Assembly: GCF_030412785.1 (NCBI RefSeq)
Contig: NZ_CP125295.1
Span: 2,728,001 to 2,792,000, forward strand
From: Paraburkholderia sabiae
GTDB lineage: Bacteria; Pseudomonadota; Gammaproteobacteria; Burkholderiales; Burkholderiaceae
Length of the DNA stretch: 64,000 bases
Direction: 5' to 3'
The notes under the pieces are model-generated. The model was not told the origin of the DNA. It worked only from the letters and a program-made list of their open reading frames with translations, and did not search any database. Below, piece by piece: positions 35,389 through 44,490 of the stretch (positions are counted from its first letter, which is position 1; each line of letters begins with the position of its first letter). A program made the translations under genes and the position numbers.

Positions 35389-36510
35389 ATGATGTACTTC
35401 AAGAATTCAAGAGCTCCCATTCGAGCAGCTGAGCGCTGCGACGAACTCCTTCCCAAGCATTTTCCCAATGCGGTTGGCGAAATCCCCCCGAAAGACCTGA
35501 CCGCCTTTGTCCTGTGCGCGCTCGATTCGTGGCGCGACATGAGAACGTCTTGGTCAAACGCTGAATCCCCCTCACCGCTTGACGAAGATGACGAGCAACA
35601 CTTCGTCGGTCGTCGCGTAGAGCAAAACGCACGCGCGCTGCAGTTCCTCACCGCGCGAGACATCGCGACGACCCCGGAACTCGTGGCTCAGTTCGTTCGC
35701 GAGTGGCAACCTTCGGCACGCTATCCCGAGCTGGACGTCGAAAACTACTTCGCGGCTCAAAAGTGCGGCAGCACGGGCAGTGAGGCGTATTGCGAGTACG
35801 TGATGGCCGTTTGCCTCAAGACCCTTAGCCTTCCGACCGAGGCACAGGTGCGGCTCATCGTCGAAAACGTGCACTGGGCCGCGCCCGTGTGGGCTGAGCG
35901 AATTCGCATGCGAGCGGGCGAACTTGCGTGCGACATTATTGCCAAGCTCAAAGAAAACGAAAAAGCTGAGGTTGGCTTTCGCATTCTTCGCGCAGTCTCA
36001 CTCTTCAATTCCTACGCAAAGGCCCGGCTTGCCCAGTTCCTCACCAAAGGCTGGAACCGCAAAAATCGCCAGCAAGCGCGGGAGCTCGTCGAGCAGGCAA
36101 GCGAAGAGAATTTTGATGCGGACCCGCTCGCGGATTCGATTTACGCGGAACTGGCAGACGCGGCAATCACACTCATCGACTCCGAAGCTACGCCCAAACT
36201 GGTCAGCTCGGTCATCCGCATCCTAGAGCGCGCCGCCGATCGCGGTCACTGGAAGGCCGCCCTCCACCTGTATCACTTTTATTCCGACCCGTCAAAAGTT
36301 CGCGATGGCGACGACCCCGAGGGGTTTTATTCCCACAAGGTTGCACCCGACGAAGAAAAAGCGCAGCACTACCGTCGCATCGCCAAAGCGTATCCGTACG
36401 CAGAGCTCGAGCTCCGTGCAGCAGTAGCCGAGGCGTGGCTCGCCAGCGAAAAGGCACGCATGCGAGCGGCCGCTTCACGTGACGGCAACGCCGGTAAGGA
36501 GGGCGCGTAG
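35389..36510 (+). CDS. Helical-repeat (TPR/Sel1-like) protein of unknown function
   Basis: This 373-residue soluble protein is made of consecutive amphipathic helices. The C-terminal two thirds resemble Sel1/TPR solenoids: KARLAQFLTKGWNRKNRQQA, then ILERAADRGHWKAALHLYHF and KAQHYRRIAKAYPYAELELR. The start at 35389 is set by AGAGG five bases upstream; the next ATG directly follows it. It heads a three-gene operon, with 2 bp to the next gene. Solenoids often scaffold partner proteins. The operon has no recognised catalytic subunit and lies at the edge of the defence island. Confidence 0.65.
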   Translation: MMYFKNSRAPIRAAERCDELLPKHFPNAVGEIPPKDLTAFVLCALDSWRDMRTSWSNAESPSPLDEDDEQHFVGRRVEQNARALQFLTARDIATTPELVAQFVREWQPSARYPELDVENYFAAQKCGSTGSEAYCEYVMAVCLKTLSLPTEAQVRLIVENVHWAAPVWAERIRMRAGELACDIIAKLKENEKAEVGFRILRAVSLFNSYAKARLAQFLTKGWNRKNRQQARELVEQASEENFDADPLADSIYAELADAAITLIDSEATPKLVSSVIRILERAADRGHWKAALHLYHFYSDPSKVRDGDDPEGFYSHKVAPDEEKAQHYRRIAKAYPYAELELRAAVAEAWLASEKARMRAAASRDGNAGKEGA

Positions 36511-36512
36511 CC

Positions 36513-36845
36513 ATGAGCCAGCATTCCAACGAAGCGAAAACGCTGGTCGACGTCGGTTTGCAGGTCGGCCTCGACGCGGCCGAAGCACCTGACGCATGCG
36601 AGATGTCGCGCTACAAGGAAGACTATGTGCTCGGGTTTGTTGTGGGCCGTAGCATTTCGGAATCGGTGCAACGCTCGAGCCGTATGGCTGGTGCGGCTGT
36701 TGCCGGCCAGCTTGGCGCGCGCTACGCCCTGCCGCTAGACCGCGTGCTTGTCGAGCTTGAGTTCTCTCGGGAACTGGTGGGCGAGGTACGTCGCGCCTAT
36801 GAAGAAGGCCTTCGTAGCGCCGCCAGCGCGCGCAATTCCGATTAA
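36513..36845 (+). CDS. Hypothetical protein (110 aa), second gene of the helical-repeat operon
   Basis: It starts two bases after the stop of the upstream gene. The helical protein has a central Gly/Ala-rich segment (YVLGFVVGRSI, GAAVAGQLGARYALP) that could pack as a small helical bundle or touch a membrane, but it is not hydrophobic enough for a sure transmembrane helix. A hairpin with arms GGGGCTGA/TCAGCCCC follows at about 36856-36872. No family is recognised. Confidence 0.6.
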   Translation: MSQHSNEAKTLVDVGLQVGLDAAEAPDACEMSRYKEDYVLGFVVGRSISESVQRSSRMAGAAVAGQLGARYALPLDRVLVELEFSRELVGEVRRAYEEGLRSAASARNSD

Positions 36846-36969
36846 TCTTTTATGGGTGGGGGCTGAGTCAGCCCCGTCGCGAAGCTCTCTTAGCTAGTTT
36901 GTCGAACAGCCCTCGGCCTGTCCGACGACACGCGATATGCACCCAAGAATCCACCTGATGGAGCAAAAA

Positions 36970-37377
36970 ATGGCGCATATGCCTGAAGATGCAAAACTCC
37001 CCGCGCCCCAAGTTGGCACTGGCGACACGCAGAATATCGGCCTCACACCTGGCGAATTCTCCAAGAGCTTCCAGTATCGCGAACGCGTGAATGACATCTG
37101 CAACATGCACGATACTGACTGGCTGGCGGCGGAGAACGAGCTTTCGCAAGAAGCCCAGCAAGCCGTGGCAGTCCTCGCTAAAGACAGCGGCCAGCCCGAG
37201 TCAACGGTCATCGCAGACGTCTACGCGGCGGCCCCGGGCGTTGATGCTGCGAACATCGCCGATCACGAGGACCGCTACGGCAACCTCGACGAATACGGCG
37301 AGCCACTGCCGCCGCTCGGCGACCTGAACAATGGCAGCGGCGACGACGACGATTGGGATGATAGCCGCGTGTCGTAA
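36970..37377 (+). CDS. Acidic hypothetical protein (135 aa)
   Basis: The ATG at 36970 has GGAG seven bases upstream and begins MAHMPEDAKLPAPQVG; a weaker upstream start lies at 36937. The middle is helical (ENELSQEAQQAVAVLA). The last 25 residues are strongly acidic with an Asp run, like decoy or chaperone-type tails. It belongs with the two preceding genes by strand and closeness. No family is recognised. Confidence 0.55.
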   Translation: MAHMPEDAKLPAPQVGTGDTQNIGLTPGEFSKSFQYRERVNDICNMHDTDWLAAENELSQEAQQAVAVLAKDSGQPESTVIADVYAAAPGVDAANIADHEDRYGNLDEYGEPLPPLGDLNNGSGDDDDWDDSRVS

Positions 37378-37605
37378 GTGGCAACGTGTGCACGCACCGG
37401 CCTAAATGTCTCGCCGGACGCCTCGCATAACCTCAATGATGTCCCTCACCGAAATGACAACAGTGCAGTTCCTCTGTGTGGTTTCAGCGAAGGGACGCCC
37501 TCCCTAAAATCATTCCCTGATTGGCCGGTATAAGTTATCGGGCGCCGCTCAATCACCGAGTATCTATATCGTTCGGTCCACCCCTCGTGATGTCCGTCAC
37601 GTTTC

Positions 37606-37636
37606 GCTCCAGCTGGGCACAGCTGGAGCCTTTTTC
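37606..37636 (+). terminator. Strong rho-independent terminator
   Basis: GCTCCAGCTG (37606-37615) and CAGCTGGAGC (37620-37629) form a perfect 10-bp stem with a 4-nt loop, followed by CTTTTTC. It follows the three-gene operon by about 230 bases or belongs to a core gene displaced by the island. Confidence 0.8.
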
Positions 37637-38115
37637 ATTTCACACGACAGCATGTCGCGTGGGTATCGACGACGAGACAATTCGTTTCTCGGTTACGTGG
37701 ACAGCGACCGGCCAGCTCTCTTCTCACCGATAAGCTGCGCGACCCACTGCGGCAACATCGCCCTGAGCGATTCGTTGCCATCCACGAAGTGGAGCTTGAG
37801 CGCCATGAACACGTGTCCAAGCGATGGAAGCTTGATTGCATGCAGGGAACGCATAGCGACTCGGATAAAAGCACGGATGTTCTGGCACTGAATGGAGGCT
37901 CACCACGGTGCCTAGGGCGCCACGGCCCCGAAGGCCGAAAGCGCGCGCTCCGAAGGCTCTAGACGGCCAGTATGATGCGACCCTGTATTTTGAAAAATGA
38001 AGATGCGCGTCGGCATTGCGCAAAACGCTCAAGCTGCGCGTCTTTCATCACTATCAAAATCACCTCTCGATAGCAAAACCAGAGAAAAATTGTGCGCCGC
38101 ACACCGAATTTCGCG

Positions 38116-38178
38116 GTTCCCGCACACTTTGTTGTCTCTGAAACGCAAGTTTTGCGTTCCCGCACACTTTGTTGTCTC
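38116..38178. repeat. 23-bp direct repeat, two copies 40 bp apart
   Basis: An identical 23-bp segment containing CCCGCACACTTTGTTGTC occurs at 38116-38138 and 38156-38178. It lies just before the PadR promoter at the edge of the core genes. It may be a regulator site or a mark left by integration. Confidence 0.6.
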
Positions 38179-38201
38179 CCGATAATAGACCCAAATTCCC
38201 C

Positions 38202-38243
38202 TTGACGAACTATCTTAAGATATATATCTTAAGATACATCTTA
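38202..38243 (+). promoter_or_regulatory. padR promoter with overlapping ATCTTAAGAT operators
   Basis: TTGACG (38202-38207) is a good -35 box and TATCTT near 38225 is a plausible -10. Two perfect 10-bp palindromes ATCTTAAGAT lie at 38212-38221 and 38226-38235, with a half-site ATCTTA at 38238-38243. They cover the promoter, as expected for PadR self-repression. Confidence 0.75.
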
Positions 38244-38264
38244 CGACACCCGGAGATGCCAACC

Positions 38265-39074
38265 ATGCGTCATCACCACCGTTTTTCCCGTGACTTCGAC
38301 CGCGACGCCGCTTTTGCCCGCGACCCATCGTTCTTCGGCTTCTACGAGCGCTTCCATGCGCTGTGGCATGCCGTCGGCCGCCATCAGCGCGGCGGCGGAC
38401 GGCACGGCGGGCCGTTGGGCGGTGGTCAAGGTCCCTTCGGAGGCGGCTTCGGCGGAGGTTTCGGCGGCGAAGGCGACGGCTTCCCGCGCGGCCGCAAGTT
38501 CACATCCGACGATCTGCAACTGCTGCTGCTCGCGCTGATCGACGAACAGCCGCGCCACGGCTACGAGCTGATCAAGGCGCTCGAAGCGCGCTCGAACGGC
38601 TTCTACGCGCCGAGTCCCGGCATGGTCTACCCGGCCCTCACGTATCTGGAAGAACTCGGTTACGTGACCGTGCAGCTCGAAGGCAATCGCAAGCGCTATT
38701 CGCTCGCCGACGCGGGCCGCGAGTACCTCGCCAGCAACCGCGAGCGCGCCGATCTGATGCTCGCGAAGCTCTCGCATATCGCGCGGAAGATGGACTCCGT
38801 GCGCCGCGCGTTCGCCGGTGAAGCGGGCGAAGCCAACGACGACGGCGCAGGTGGATACGGCGGCTGGCTGCCCGAGTTCGTACAGGCGCGCCGCGCGCTG
38901 AAACACGCGCTGCTGCTGCGCGACAACGCCTCGCCGGAAGAACAGCGGCGCATCGCGGCGATCCTCGCGCGCGCCACAGCCGAAATCGAGAGCAAGCCGC
39001 GCGAAAACGGCAACCCGACACCAGGCACACCGGACGCACCAAACGCACCAAACGCACCGGACGAAAACGCCTGA
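38265..39074 (+). CDS. PadR-family transcriptional regulator
   Basis: This 269-residue protein has a PadR winged-helix domain (about 75-155: LLLLALIDEQPRHGYELIKA, GMVYPALTYLEELGYV, GNRKRYSLADAGREYL). It is preceded by a His- and Gly-rich N-terminal segment and followed by a helical dimerisation region. The ATG at 38265 is chosen for GGAG nine bases upstream; an ATG at 38256 is directly on the ribosome site. It heads a run with the siderophore-interacting reductase and an MFS transporter, and probably represses all three through the palindromes upstream, as PadR proteins that sense small molecules or iron status do. Confidence 0.88.
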   Translation: MRHHHRFSRDFDRDAAFARDPSFFGFYERFHALWHAVGRHQRGGGRHGGPLGGGQGPFGGGFGGGFGGEGDGFPRGRKFTSDDLQLLLLALIDEQPRHGYELIKALEARSNGFYAPSPGMVYPALTYLEELGYVTVQLEGNRKRYSLADAGREYLASNRERADLMLAKLSHIARKMDSVRRAFAGEAGEANDDGAGGYGGWLPEFVQARRALKHALLLRDNASPEEQRRIAAILARATAEIESKPRENGNPTPGTPDAPNAPNAPDENA

Positions 39075-39096
39075 ACACGTAGAGAGAGAACATCGT

Positions 39097-39915
39097 ATGC
39101 AAGCAACCCGAACCGATCTGACCGTGACGCGCGTGCGTCATCCTCTGAAATTCCGCCTTCTCGAAGTGAAGCACGTCGAAACCGTCACGCCGCATCTGAT
39201 CCGCGTGACGCTGACGGGCGACGATCTGCACGATTTCGTCTCCGCTTCGTTCGACGATCACGTGAAAGTGTTTTTCCCCGCACCCGGCGAAAACAAGCCG
39301 ACGCTGCCGGCAGCCGGCCCCGATGGTCCCGTATTCCCGACCGACCGTCCGCGCCCTGTGGCGCGCGACTTCACGCCGAAGCGTTATGATCGCGACGCGC
39401 GCGAACTCGATCTGGAATTCGCAATGCACGAAGCCGGTCCTGCCGCCGAATGGGCAACGCAGGCGAAAGCCGGGCAATACCTCGGCGTCGGCGGGCCGCG
39501 CGGCTCGTTCGTCGTGCCGACGGGTTTCGACTGGCATCTGCTGATCGGCGACGATACGGCGCTGCCCGCCATCGGCCGGCGTCTCGCGGAACTGCCGCAA
39601 GGCGCGCGCGTCGCGGCCGTGATCGAAGTGGCCGATCCGTCGGCGCGCATCGAGTTCGACACGCAAGCCGATCTGTACATCGAGTGGCGCTATCGCAGCG
39701 AAGGCGAATATCGCGGCGGCGAGCTGCTGAAGGCTGTGCGCGAAACCTTCGTGCCGGACGGCGAAGGCTACGTGTGGGCCGCGGGCGAAGCGGCGACGAT
39801 GCGCGCCGTGCGCCAGCACCTCGTCAACGAGCGCGGCATCGACAAATCGCGTATCCGCGCGTCGGCGTACTGGAAACAGGGCGAACAGGCCGTCCACGAA
39901 AATCTCGACGACTGA
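39097..39915 (+). CDS. Siderophore-interacting protein (FAD ferric-siderophore reductase family)
   Basis: This 272-residue protein has the SIP/ViuB arrangement. An FAD-binding barrel (about 15-130, with VTPHLIRVTLTGDDL and ARDFTPKRYD) is followed by an NAD(P)H-binding alpha/beta domain (about 135-270, with LLIGDDTALPAI and YVWAAGEAATMRAVR). Such enzymes reduce iron in imported ferric siderophores in the cytoplasm and release Fe(II). It lies 22 bp after padR and 25 bp before the MFS gene. Confidence 0.92.
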   Translation: MQATRTDLTVTRVRHPLKFRLLEVKHVETVTPHLIRVTLTGDDLHDFVSASFDDHVKVFFPAPGENKPTLPAAGPDGPVFPTDRPRPVARDFTPKRYDRDARELDLEFAMHEAGPAAEWATQAKAGQYLGVGGPRGSFVVPTGFDWHLLIGDDTALPAIGRRLAELPQGARVAAVIEVADPSARIEFDTQADLYIEWRYRSEGEYRGGELLKAVRETFVPDGEGYVWAAGEAATMRAVRQHLVNERGIDKSRIRASAYWKQGEQAVHENLDD

Positions 39916-39940
39916 TGCCTCTCATTCAACCGGAGACGGG

Positions 39941-41209
39941 ATGTTCTCATTGAACGAAGGGCACGAGCGGCGCCTGTTATGGCTGCTCGCGCTCACGCAA
40001 TTCACCATCATCATGGACTTCATGGTGATGATGCCGCTCGGCCCGCAGATCATGCATGCGTTCGAGATTTCGCCTGCGCGCTTCGCGACGGCCGTCTCCG
40101 CGTATTCGTGGTGCTCTGGGCTGTCGGGTCTGCTGGCCGCGACGTATATCGACCGCTTCGACCGGCGACGTCTGCTGCTCGCCATCTACGCTTTGTTCGC
40201 GCTGTCGAACCTCGGCTGCGCGCTGGCGACGAACTTCCCGCTGCTTCTCGTGGCGCGTGCGTTCGCGGGCATCACGGGCGGCGTGCTGGCGTCGGTGGTG
40301 ATGGCCATCGTCGGCGACGTGATCCCTGTTTCGCGACGCGGTGCGGCGACGGGCACGATCATGACGGCGTTCTCGCTTGCCGCGATCGCGGGCGTGCCGG
40401 CTGGCGTGATGCTCGGCGCGCATTTCGGCTGGGCGTCGCCGTTCGTGCTGCTGGTCGTGCTGTCGTGCGTGATCTGGCTGGGCGGTCTGCGCATCGTGCC
40501 GTCGCTGACGGAACATCTGCAGAAGCAGCGCGTGCCGCTCGCGCAGGTGTTGCCCGATCTGTGGCGGCTCTTTGCAAACGTGCGGCATCTGAACGCGTTC
40601 GCGCTGACCTTCGTCGTGATGATCGGCCACATGCTGGTGATTCCCTTCATCGCGCCGACGCTCGTCGCGAATCACGGTGTCGCGCCTGCAAATCTGTCGT
40701 GGCTGTATATGGCCGGAGGCGCGGCGACGTTCTTCACTTCACGGCGCGTCGGACAGTTGTCGGACCGCTACGGCAAAAAGCGCGTCTTCCGTATCGCCGC
40801 GCTACTGTCGATTCTGCCCGTGCTGTTCGTCACGCATCTGCCCGACATTCCGTTCTACGCGATGGTGCTGTTCTTCCCGTTCTTCATGGTCGCGATGTCG
40901 TCGCGGATGGTGCCGATGCAGGCACTGCTCACGACCGTCCCCGCGCCGCAGACGCGCGGCGCGTTCCTCAGCGCGAACAGCGCAGTGCAGGCGATGGGCA
41001 CGGGCTGCGGCGCATGGTTCGGCGGCCTGATGCTGTCGTCGACGGCGCAGGGGCAGATCGCGGGTTATGGCGCGGTTGGCTGGCTCGCGGCGGCGGCGGC
41101 CGTGTTCGCGTGCTGGTGGATCGGGCGCGTGAATGGCGCGGGCGAACAAGGCGCCGCAGGCGTCACGGCGACGCCCGCAGCAGGACCGGAAGCGGTCGGC
41201 GAAGCGTAA
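39941..41209 (+). CDS. MFS transporter (DHA1-type)
   Basis: This 422-residue protein has 12 predicted membrane helices in two halves, beginning LLWLLALTQFTIIMDFMVMM. It has the MFS loop motif after helix 2 (YIDRFDRRRLLLA) and its counterpart in the second half (VGQLSDRYGKKRVF). GGAGACGGG precedes the ATG. Position after the SIP reductase suggests export of a siderophore or drug-like substrate under PadR control, but specificity cannot be read from sequence. Confidence 0.92.
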   Translation: MFSLNEGHERRLLWLLALTQFTIIMDFMVMMPLGPQIMHAFEISPARFATAVSAYSWCSGLSGLLAATYIDRFDRRRLLLAIYALFALSNLGCALATNFPLLLVARAFAGITGGVLASVVMAIVGDVIPVSRRGAATGTIMTAFSLAAIAGVPAGVMLGAHFGWASPFVLLVVLSCVIWLGGLRIVPSLTEHLQKQRVPLAQVLPDLWRLFANVRHLNAFALTFVVMIGHMLVIPFIAPTLVANHGVAPANLSWLYMAGGAATFFTSRRVGQLSDRYGKKRVFRIAALLSILPVLFVTHLPDIPFYAMVLFFPFFMVAMSSRMVPMQALLTTVPAPQTRGAFLSANSAVQAMGTGCGAWFGGLMLSSTAQGQIAGYGAVGWLAAAAAVFACWWIGRVNGAGEQGAAGVTATPAAGPEAVGEA

Positions 41210-41226
41210 CGCCTCGCCATCGTGCC

Positions 41227-43455
41227 TCAGCCCGCGAGCAGATCCTCGATCATCACGGGCAGCTTCCTCACCCTCACGCCCGTCGCGTGATGCACGGCAT
41301 CCGTGATCGCGGCCGCCACGCCCGCCAGCCCGATCTCGGCGATCCCGCGCGCGCCCAGCTCGTTGAACACCGGGTCGGGATAATCGAGAAACGACACATC
41401 GAGCGCGGGCGCATCCGAATGCGATGCCACGATGTAATCGGCGAGATTGCTGTTGATGGGCGCGCCGTTCTGCGGGTCGTACATCGTGTGCTCGAACAGC
41501 GCCATGCCGACACCCATCACCACAGCCCCTTCCACCTGATTGCGCGCCGCGCGCGGATTGATCATGCGCCCGCCGTCGATCACCGTGACGACGCGACTCA
41601 CATGCAGCCGCGCCGTCTCCGGCTGCCACGTCACCTCGGCGAAATGCGCGCCGTACGAGTAGATCGAATGGTGCTTCTTCAGCGGATCGTCGAAACCGCC
41701 CTGCGCGCTGCCCTTGCCTGACGCTGCGTGCATCTTCGCGGCCTGCAGGATCTGCGCGAACGGCACGCCCTGCTCCGGCGCATCCGTCTTGCGATGCACA
41801 CGCCCCGCGCCGAACGCGAGCGTGTCCTTGTCCGCGCGATGAAACGGCGACTCTTCGACGGCCACCGCGCGCGCCAGCACCATGTCGATTGCGGCGCGCG
41901 CCGCCTGCAGTACGGCGGGTATCACGGAAGCCGTCGCCGCCGATCCGCCCGAGATCGGTCCGAGCGGCAGCATCGTATCGCCGAGCACGACCTGCACCTT
42001 GTCGATGGGAATGCCCGCCTGACCCGCAACCAGTTGCGCGAGCACCGTGTACGTGCCCGTGCCGAGATCCTGCGTGCCACACACGACGCGCGCCGTACCG
42101 TCCGCACGCAGATCGACGGTCGCTTCCGCCGAAAAGCGTATCGCGGGCCAGCCGCACGCACCGACACCCCAACCGAGCGTCAAGCCATCGCGCTGCATCG
42201 AACCGACTTCCGCCGTGCGCTGCGCCCAACCGAATTTCTCCGCGCCCGTCTTCAGACATTCGACGAAATGCCGCGACGAAAACGGAAGGCCCGTCGACTC
42301 GTCCACCTTCGGTTCGTTCATCAAACGGAACGCGACGGGATCGATGTCGAGCTTGCGCGCGAGTTCGTTCATCGCCGATTCGAGCGCGTACAGTCCGGGC
42401 ACGGCGCCTGGTCCACGCATCGATGTCGGTGAACCGACGTTGCGCCGCGCGATGCCCGACGTCACGCGCAGATCCGGCACGCTGTACAGCACGGGCGTGA
42501 TCTCGCCGCAACCTTCCTCGTAGTCGTCGGCGAGCGCCGAGTGATTCAGGTAATCGTGGCGAATCGACGTGAGCTTGCCGGTCCTGTCGGCGGAAAGACG
42601 CATGCGCTGCTGCGTAGTCGGACGATGTCCGACGTTCTGGAACATCATCTTGCGGCTCACGACGAGCTTCACCGGCTGCTCCGTATGACGCGATGCAGCC
42701 GCCGCAAGCAGCGTATGCGGCCACACCCACAGCTTGCCGCCGAAGCCCGAGCCGAGATAGCGCGAAATCACGCGCACGCGTTCCTTCGGCAAGCCGAGCA
42801 TCTGCATTAGCGTGCCCTGATGATTGGACACGGCCTGCGTGGTCTCGTAGAACGTGAAGCCCTCGCCGTCCCAATCCGCGATGCTCGCGTGCAGTTCGAT
42901 GGGGTTGTGCGTCTCGACGGGCGTCACATAGGTTTCGTCGAGCTGCACGTCGCTCTTGTCGTACGCAACTGCTGCGTTGCCGCGTTCGCTTTGCACCTGC
43001 GGCTCGCCGCTCGCCCGCAGTTCATCGTTGACGTCGTAGTTCGACGTTTCGTAACCGACCTTCACGGCGGCTGCTGCAGCGCTCGCGGCCTCGAACGTAT
43101 CGGCGACGACGGCGGCGACGTACTGGCCGTAATAGCGGATCACGTCGTCTTCGAACGGCGGGCGAGCTTCGTCGACGAAACCCGTCTCCATCGAATTGCC
43201 CGCGATGCGATAAAACCGACCGACGTTGCCTCGATGCAGAACCACGCGCACGCCGGGCATCGACTGCGCGTGCGCGAATTCGAGCGACGTCACGCGGCCG
43301 CTTGCAATCGTCGCGCAAACGGGCACGGCGTACAGCATGTCGGGCAGTTCGATATCGGAGGTGTACTGCGCGCGCCCGCTCACTTTAAGCGGACCGTCGA
43401 TGCGCGACTGCGGCTGCCCGACCACGGACAGCAGAGATTCGGACACAGTGGACAT
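41227..43455 (-). CDS. paoC: Molybdopterin-binding subunit of PaoABC-type aldehyde oxidoreductase
   Basis: This 742-residue large subunit of the xanthine-oxidase family starts at the ATG at 43455 (MSTVSESLLSVVGQPQSRIDG). Substrate-channel and cofactor motifs include SRYLGSGFGGKLW, the GTQDLGTGTYTV cofactor loop and the C-terminal catalytic Glu in RGIAEIGLAG. With the FAD and iron-sulfur subunits encoded directly upstream it forms a heterotrimer that oxidises aromatic and other aldehydes. The length is close to E. coli PaoC (732). A chaperone gene of the PaoD/XdhC kind, needed to insert sulfurated cofactor, is not seen within this window. Confidence 0.9.
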   Translation of the reverse strand: MSTVSESLLSVVGQPQSRIDGPLKVSGRAQYTSDIELPDMLYAVPVCATIASGRVTSLEFAHAQSMPGVRVVLHRGNVGRFYRIAGNSMETGFVDEARPPFEDDVIRYYGQYVAAVVADTFEAASAAAAAVKVGYETSNYDVNDELRASGEPQVQSERGNAAVAYDKSDVQLDETYVTPVETHNPIELHASIADWDGEGFTFYETTQAVSNHQGTLMQMLGLPKERVRVISRYLGSGFGGKLWVWPHTLLAAAASRHTEQPVKLVVSRKMMFQNVGHRPTTQQRMRLSADRTGKLTSIRHDYLNHSALADDYEEGCGEITPVLYSVPDLRVTSGIARRNVGSPTSMRGPGAVPGLYALESAMNELARKLDIDPVAFRLMNEPKVDESTGLPFSSRHFVECLKTGAEKFGWAQRTAEVGSMQRDGLTLGWGVGACGWPAIRFSAEATVDLRADGTARVVCGTQDLGTGTYTVLAQLVAGQAGIPIDKVQVVLGDTMLPLGPISGGSAATASVIPAVLQAARAAIDMVLARAVAVEESPFHRADKDTLAFGAGRVHRKTDAPEQGVPFAQILQAAKMHAASGKGSAQGGFDDPLKKHHSIYSYGAHFAEVTWQPETARLHVSRVVTVIDGGRMINPRAARNQVEGAVVMGVGMALFEHTMYDPQNGAPINSNLADYIVASHSDAPALDVSFLDYPDPVFNELGARGIAEIGLAGVAAAITDAVHHATGVRVRKLPVMIEDLLAG

Positions 43456-43478
43456 GGAAAGAAGTCCTCGAAAAAGTT

Positions 43479-44480
43479 TCAGACGGACTGCGTGACCTGA
43501 GTCAATGCATGAATCAGGCAGCGTCGCGCGAGTTCGATCTTGAAGCCGTTCTGGCTCTGCGGCTTCGCGTTGGCGAGCGCGGCATCGGCGGCGCGCGCGA
43601 AGCTCGCCGTGTCGGGCACCGCGCCCGCGAGTTCGGCCTCGGCCTCGCGCGCATGCCACGGCTTCGTGCCGACACCGCCGAGCGCCACATGCGCACGCGT
43701 GATGCGCCCATCGGCCACGTTGACGACGACAGCCGCCGACGCCAAAGCGAACTCATACGACGCGCGGTCGCGCAGCTTCAGATACAGCGAGCGGCTGCCT
43801 GGAATCGGCGGCAGCGTGACATGCGTGACGAGATCGCCGGGTTCGAGCACGGTTTCGCGCTCGGGCGTATCGCCGGGCAGCAGGTAGAAGTCGTCGATGG
43901 GAATGCTGCGCGCGCCCTTCGTCCCCTGGATCTGCACCGTCGCGCCGAGCGCCGCGAGCGCGACGTTCATGTCCGACGGATTGGTCGCGATACATGCGTC
44001 GCTCGTGCCGAGTATCGCCATCGTCCGGTTGAAGCCGGTGCGCGCGGCACAGCCCGAACCGGGCGCGCGCTTGTTGCAGGGCATCGCCGTGTCGCGGAAG
44101 TAAACGCAGCGCGTGCGTTGCAGCAGATTGCCGCCCGTCGTCGCCATGTTGCGCAACTGCGCGGACGCGCCCGCAAGCAAGGCCTGCGACAACACCGCGT
44201 ACGGCTCGTGAATCAGCGGATGCATCGCGAGATCGGCGTTGCGCACGGTCGCGCCGATACGCACGCCGCCTTCGTCGGTCGTTTCGACGCGATCGAGCGG
44301 CAGGCGGCTGATATCGACCACGCGCGCCGGCTTTTCGACGTCGAGCTTCATCAGGTCGAGCAGCGTCGTGCCGCCCGCCAGAAAGCGCACCTGTGCGCCC
44401 TGTTGCGCCGTCTGCGAACCGGCGCCCGCAACGACGGCATCGCGCACGTCGTTCGCGCGCGAAAGCTGGAACAGTTCCAT
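43479..44480 (-). CDS. paoB: FAD-binding subunit of PaoABC-type aldehyde oxidoreductase
   Basis: This 333-residue protein has a PCMH-type FAD domain (FLAGGTTLLDLMKL, ATTGGNLLQRTRC) and a CO-dehydrogenase flavoprotein C-terminal domain (about 225-330). The extra loop RCVYFRDTAMPCNKRAPGSGC, given here in parts as RCVYFRDTAMPCNK and APGSGC, supplies cysteines for the additional [4Fe-4S] cluster that marks the PaoB branch. GAGGAG precedes the ATG. The gene lies between the other two subunits with short gaps (10 and 23 bp). Confidence 0.9.
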   Translation of the reverse strand: MELFQLSRANDVRDAVVAGAGSQTAQQGAQVRFLAGGTTLLDLMKLDVEKPARVVDISRLPLDRVETTDEGGVRIGATVRNADLAMHPLIHEPYAVLSQALLAGASAQLRNMATTGGNLLQRTRCVYFRDTAMPCNKRAPGSGCAARTGFNRTMAILGTSDACIATNPSDMNVALAALGATVQIQGTKGARSIPIDDFYLLPGDTPERETVLEPGDLVTHVTLPPIPGSRSLYLKLRDRASYEFALASAAVVVNVADGRITRAHVALGGVGTKPWHAREAEAELAGAVPDTASFARAADAALANAKPQSQNGFKIELARRCLIHALTQVTQSV

Positions 44481-44490
44481 CGCGGTCTCC

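Larger units (their letters stand above)
37378..38201. other. Non-coding boundary between accessory island and core genes
   Basis: No gene is supported in about 820 bases. The stretch contains a strong terminator (37606-37636) and a 23-bp direct repeat (38116-38138 and 38156-38178). The composition changes to the GC-rich core style after this point, so this is a likely edge of the island. Confidence 0.5.

Noticed and set aside
39979..41721. Open frame of 580 codons over the MFS gene
   Set aside because: It is a frame shadow of the MFS and PaoC genes, with basic low-complexity composition and no ribosome site.
40802..42874. Open frame of 690 codons on the minus strand
   Set aside because: It is a second reading frame of the paoC gene; the real frame carries the molybdopterin motifs.
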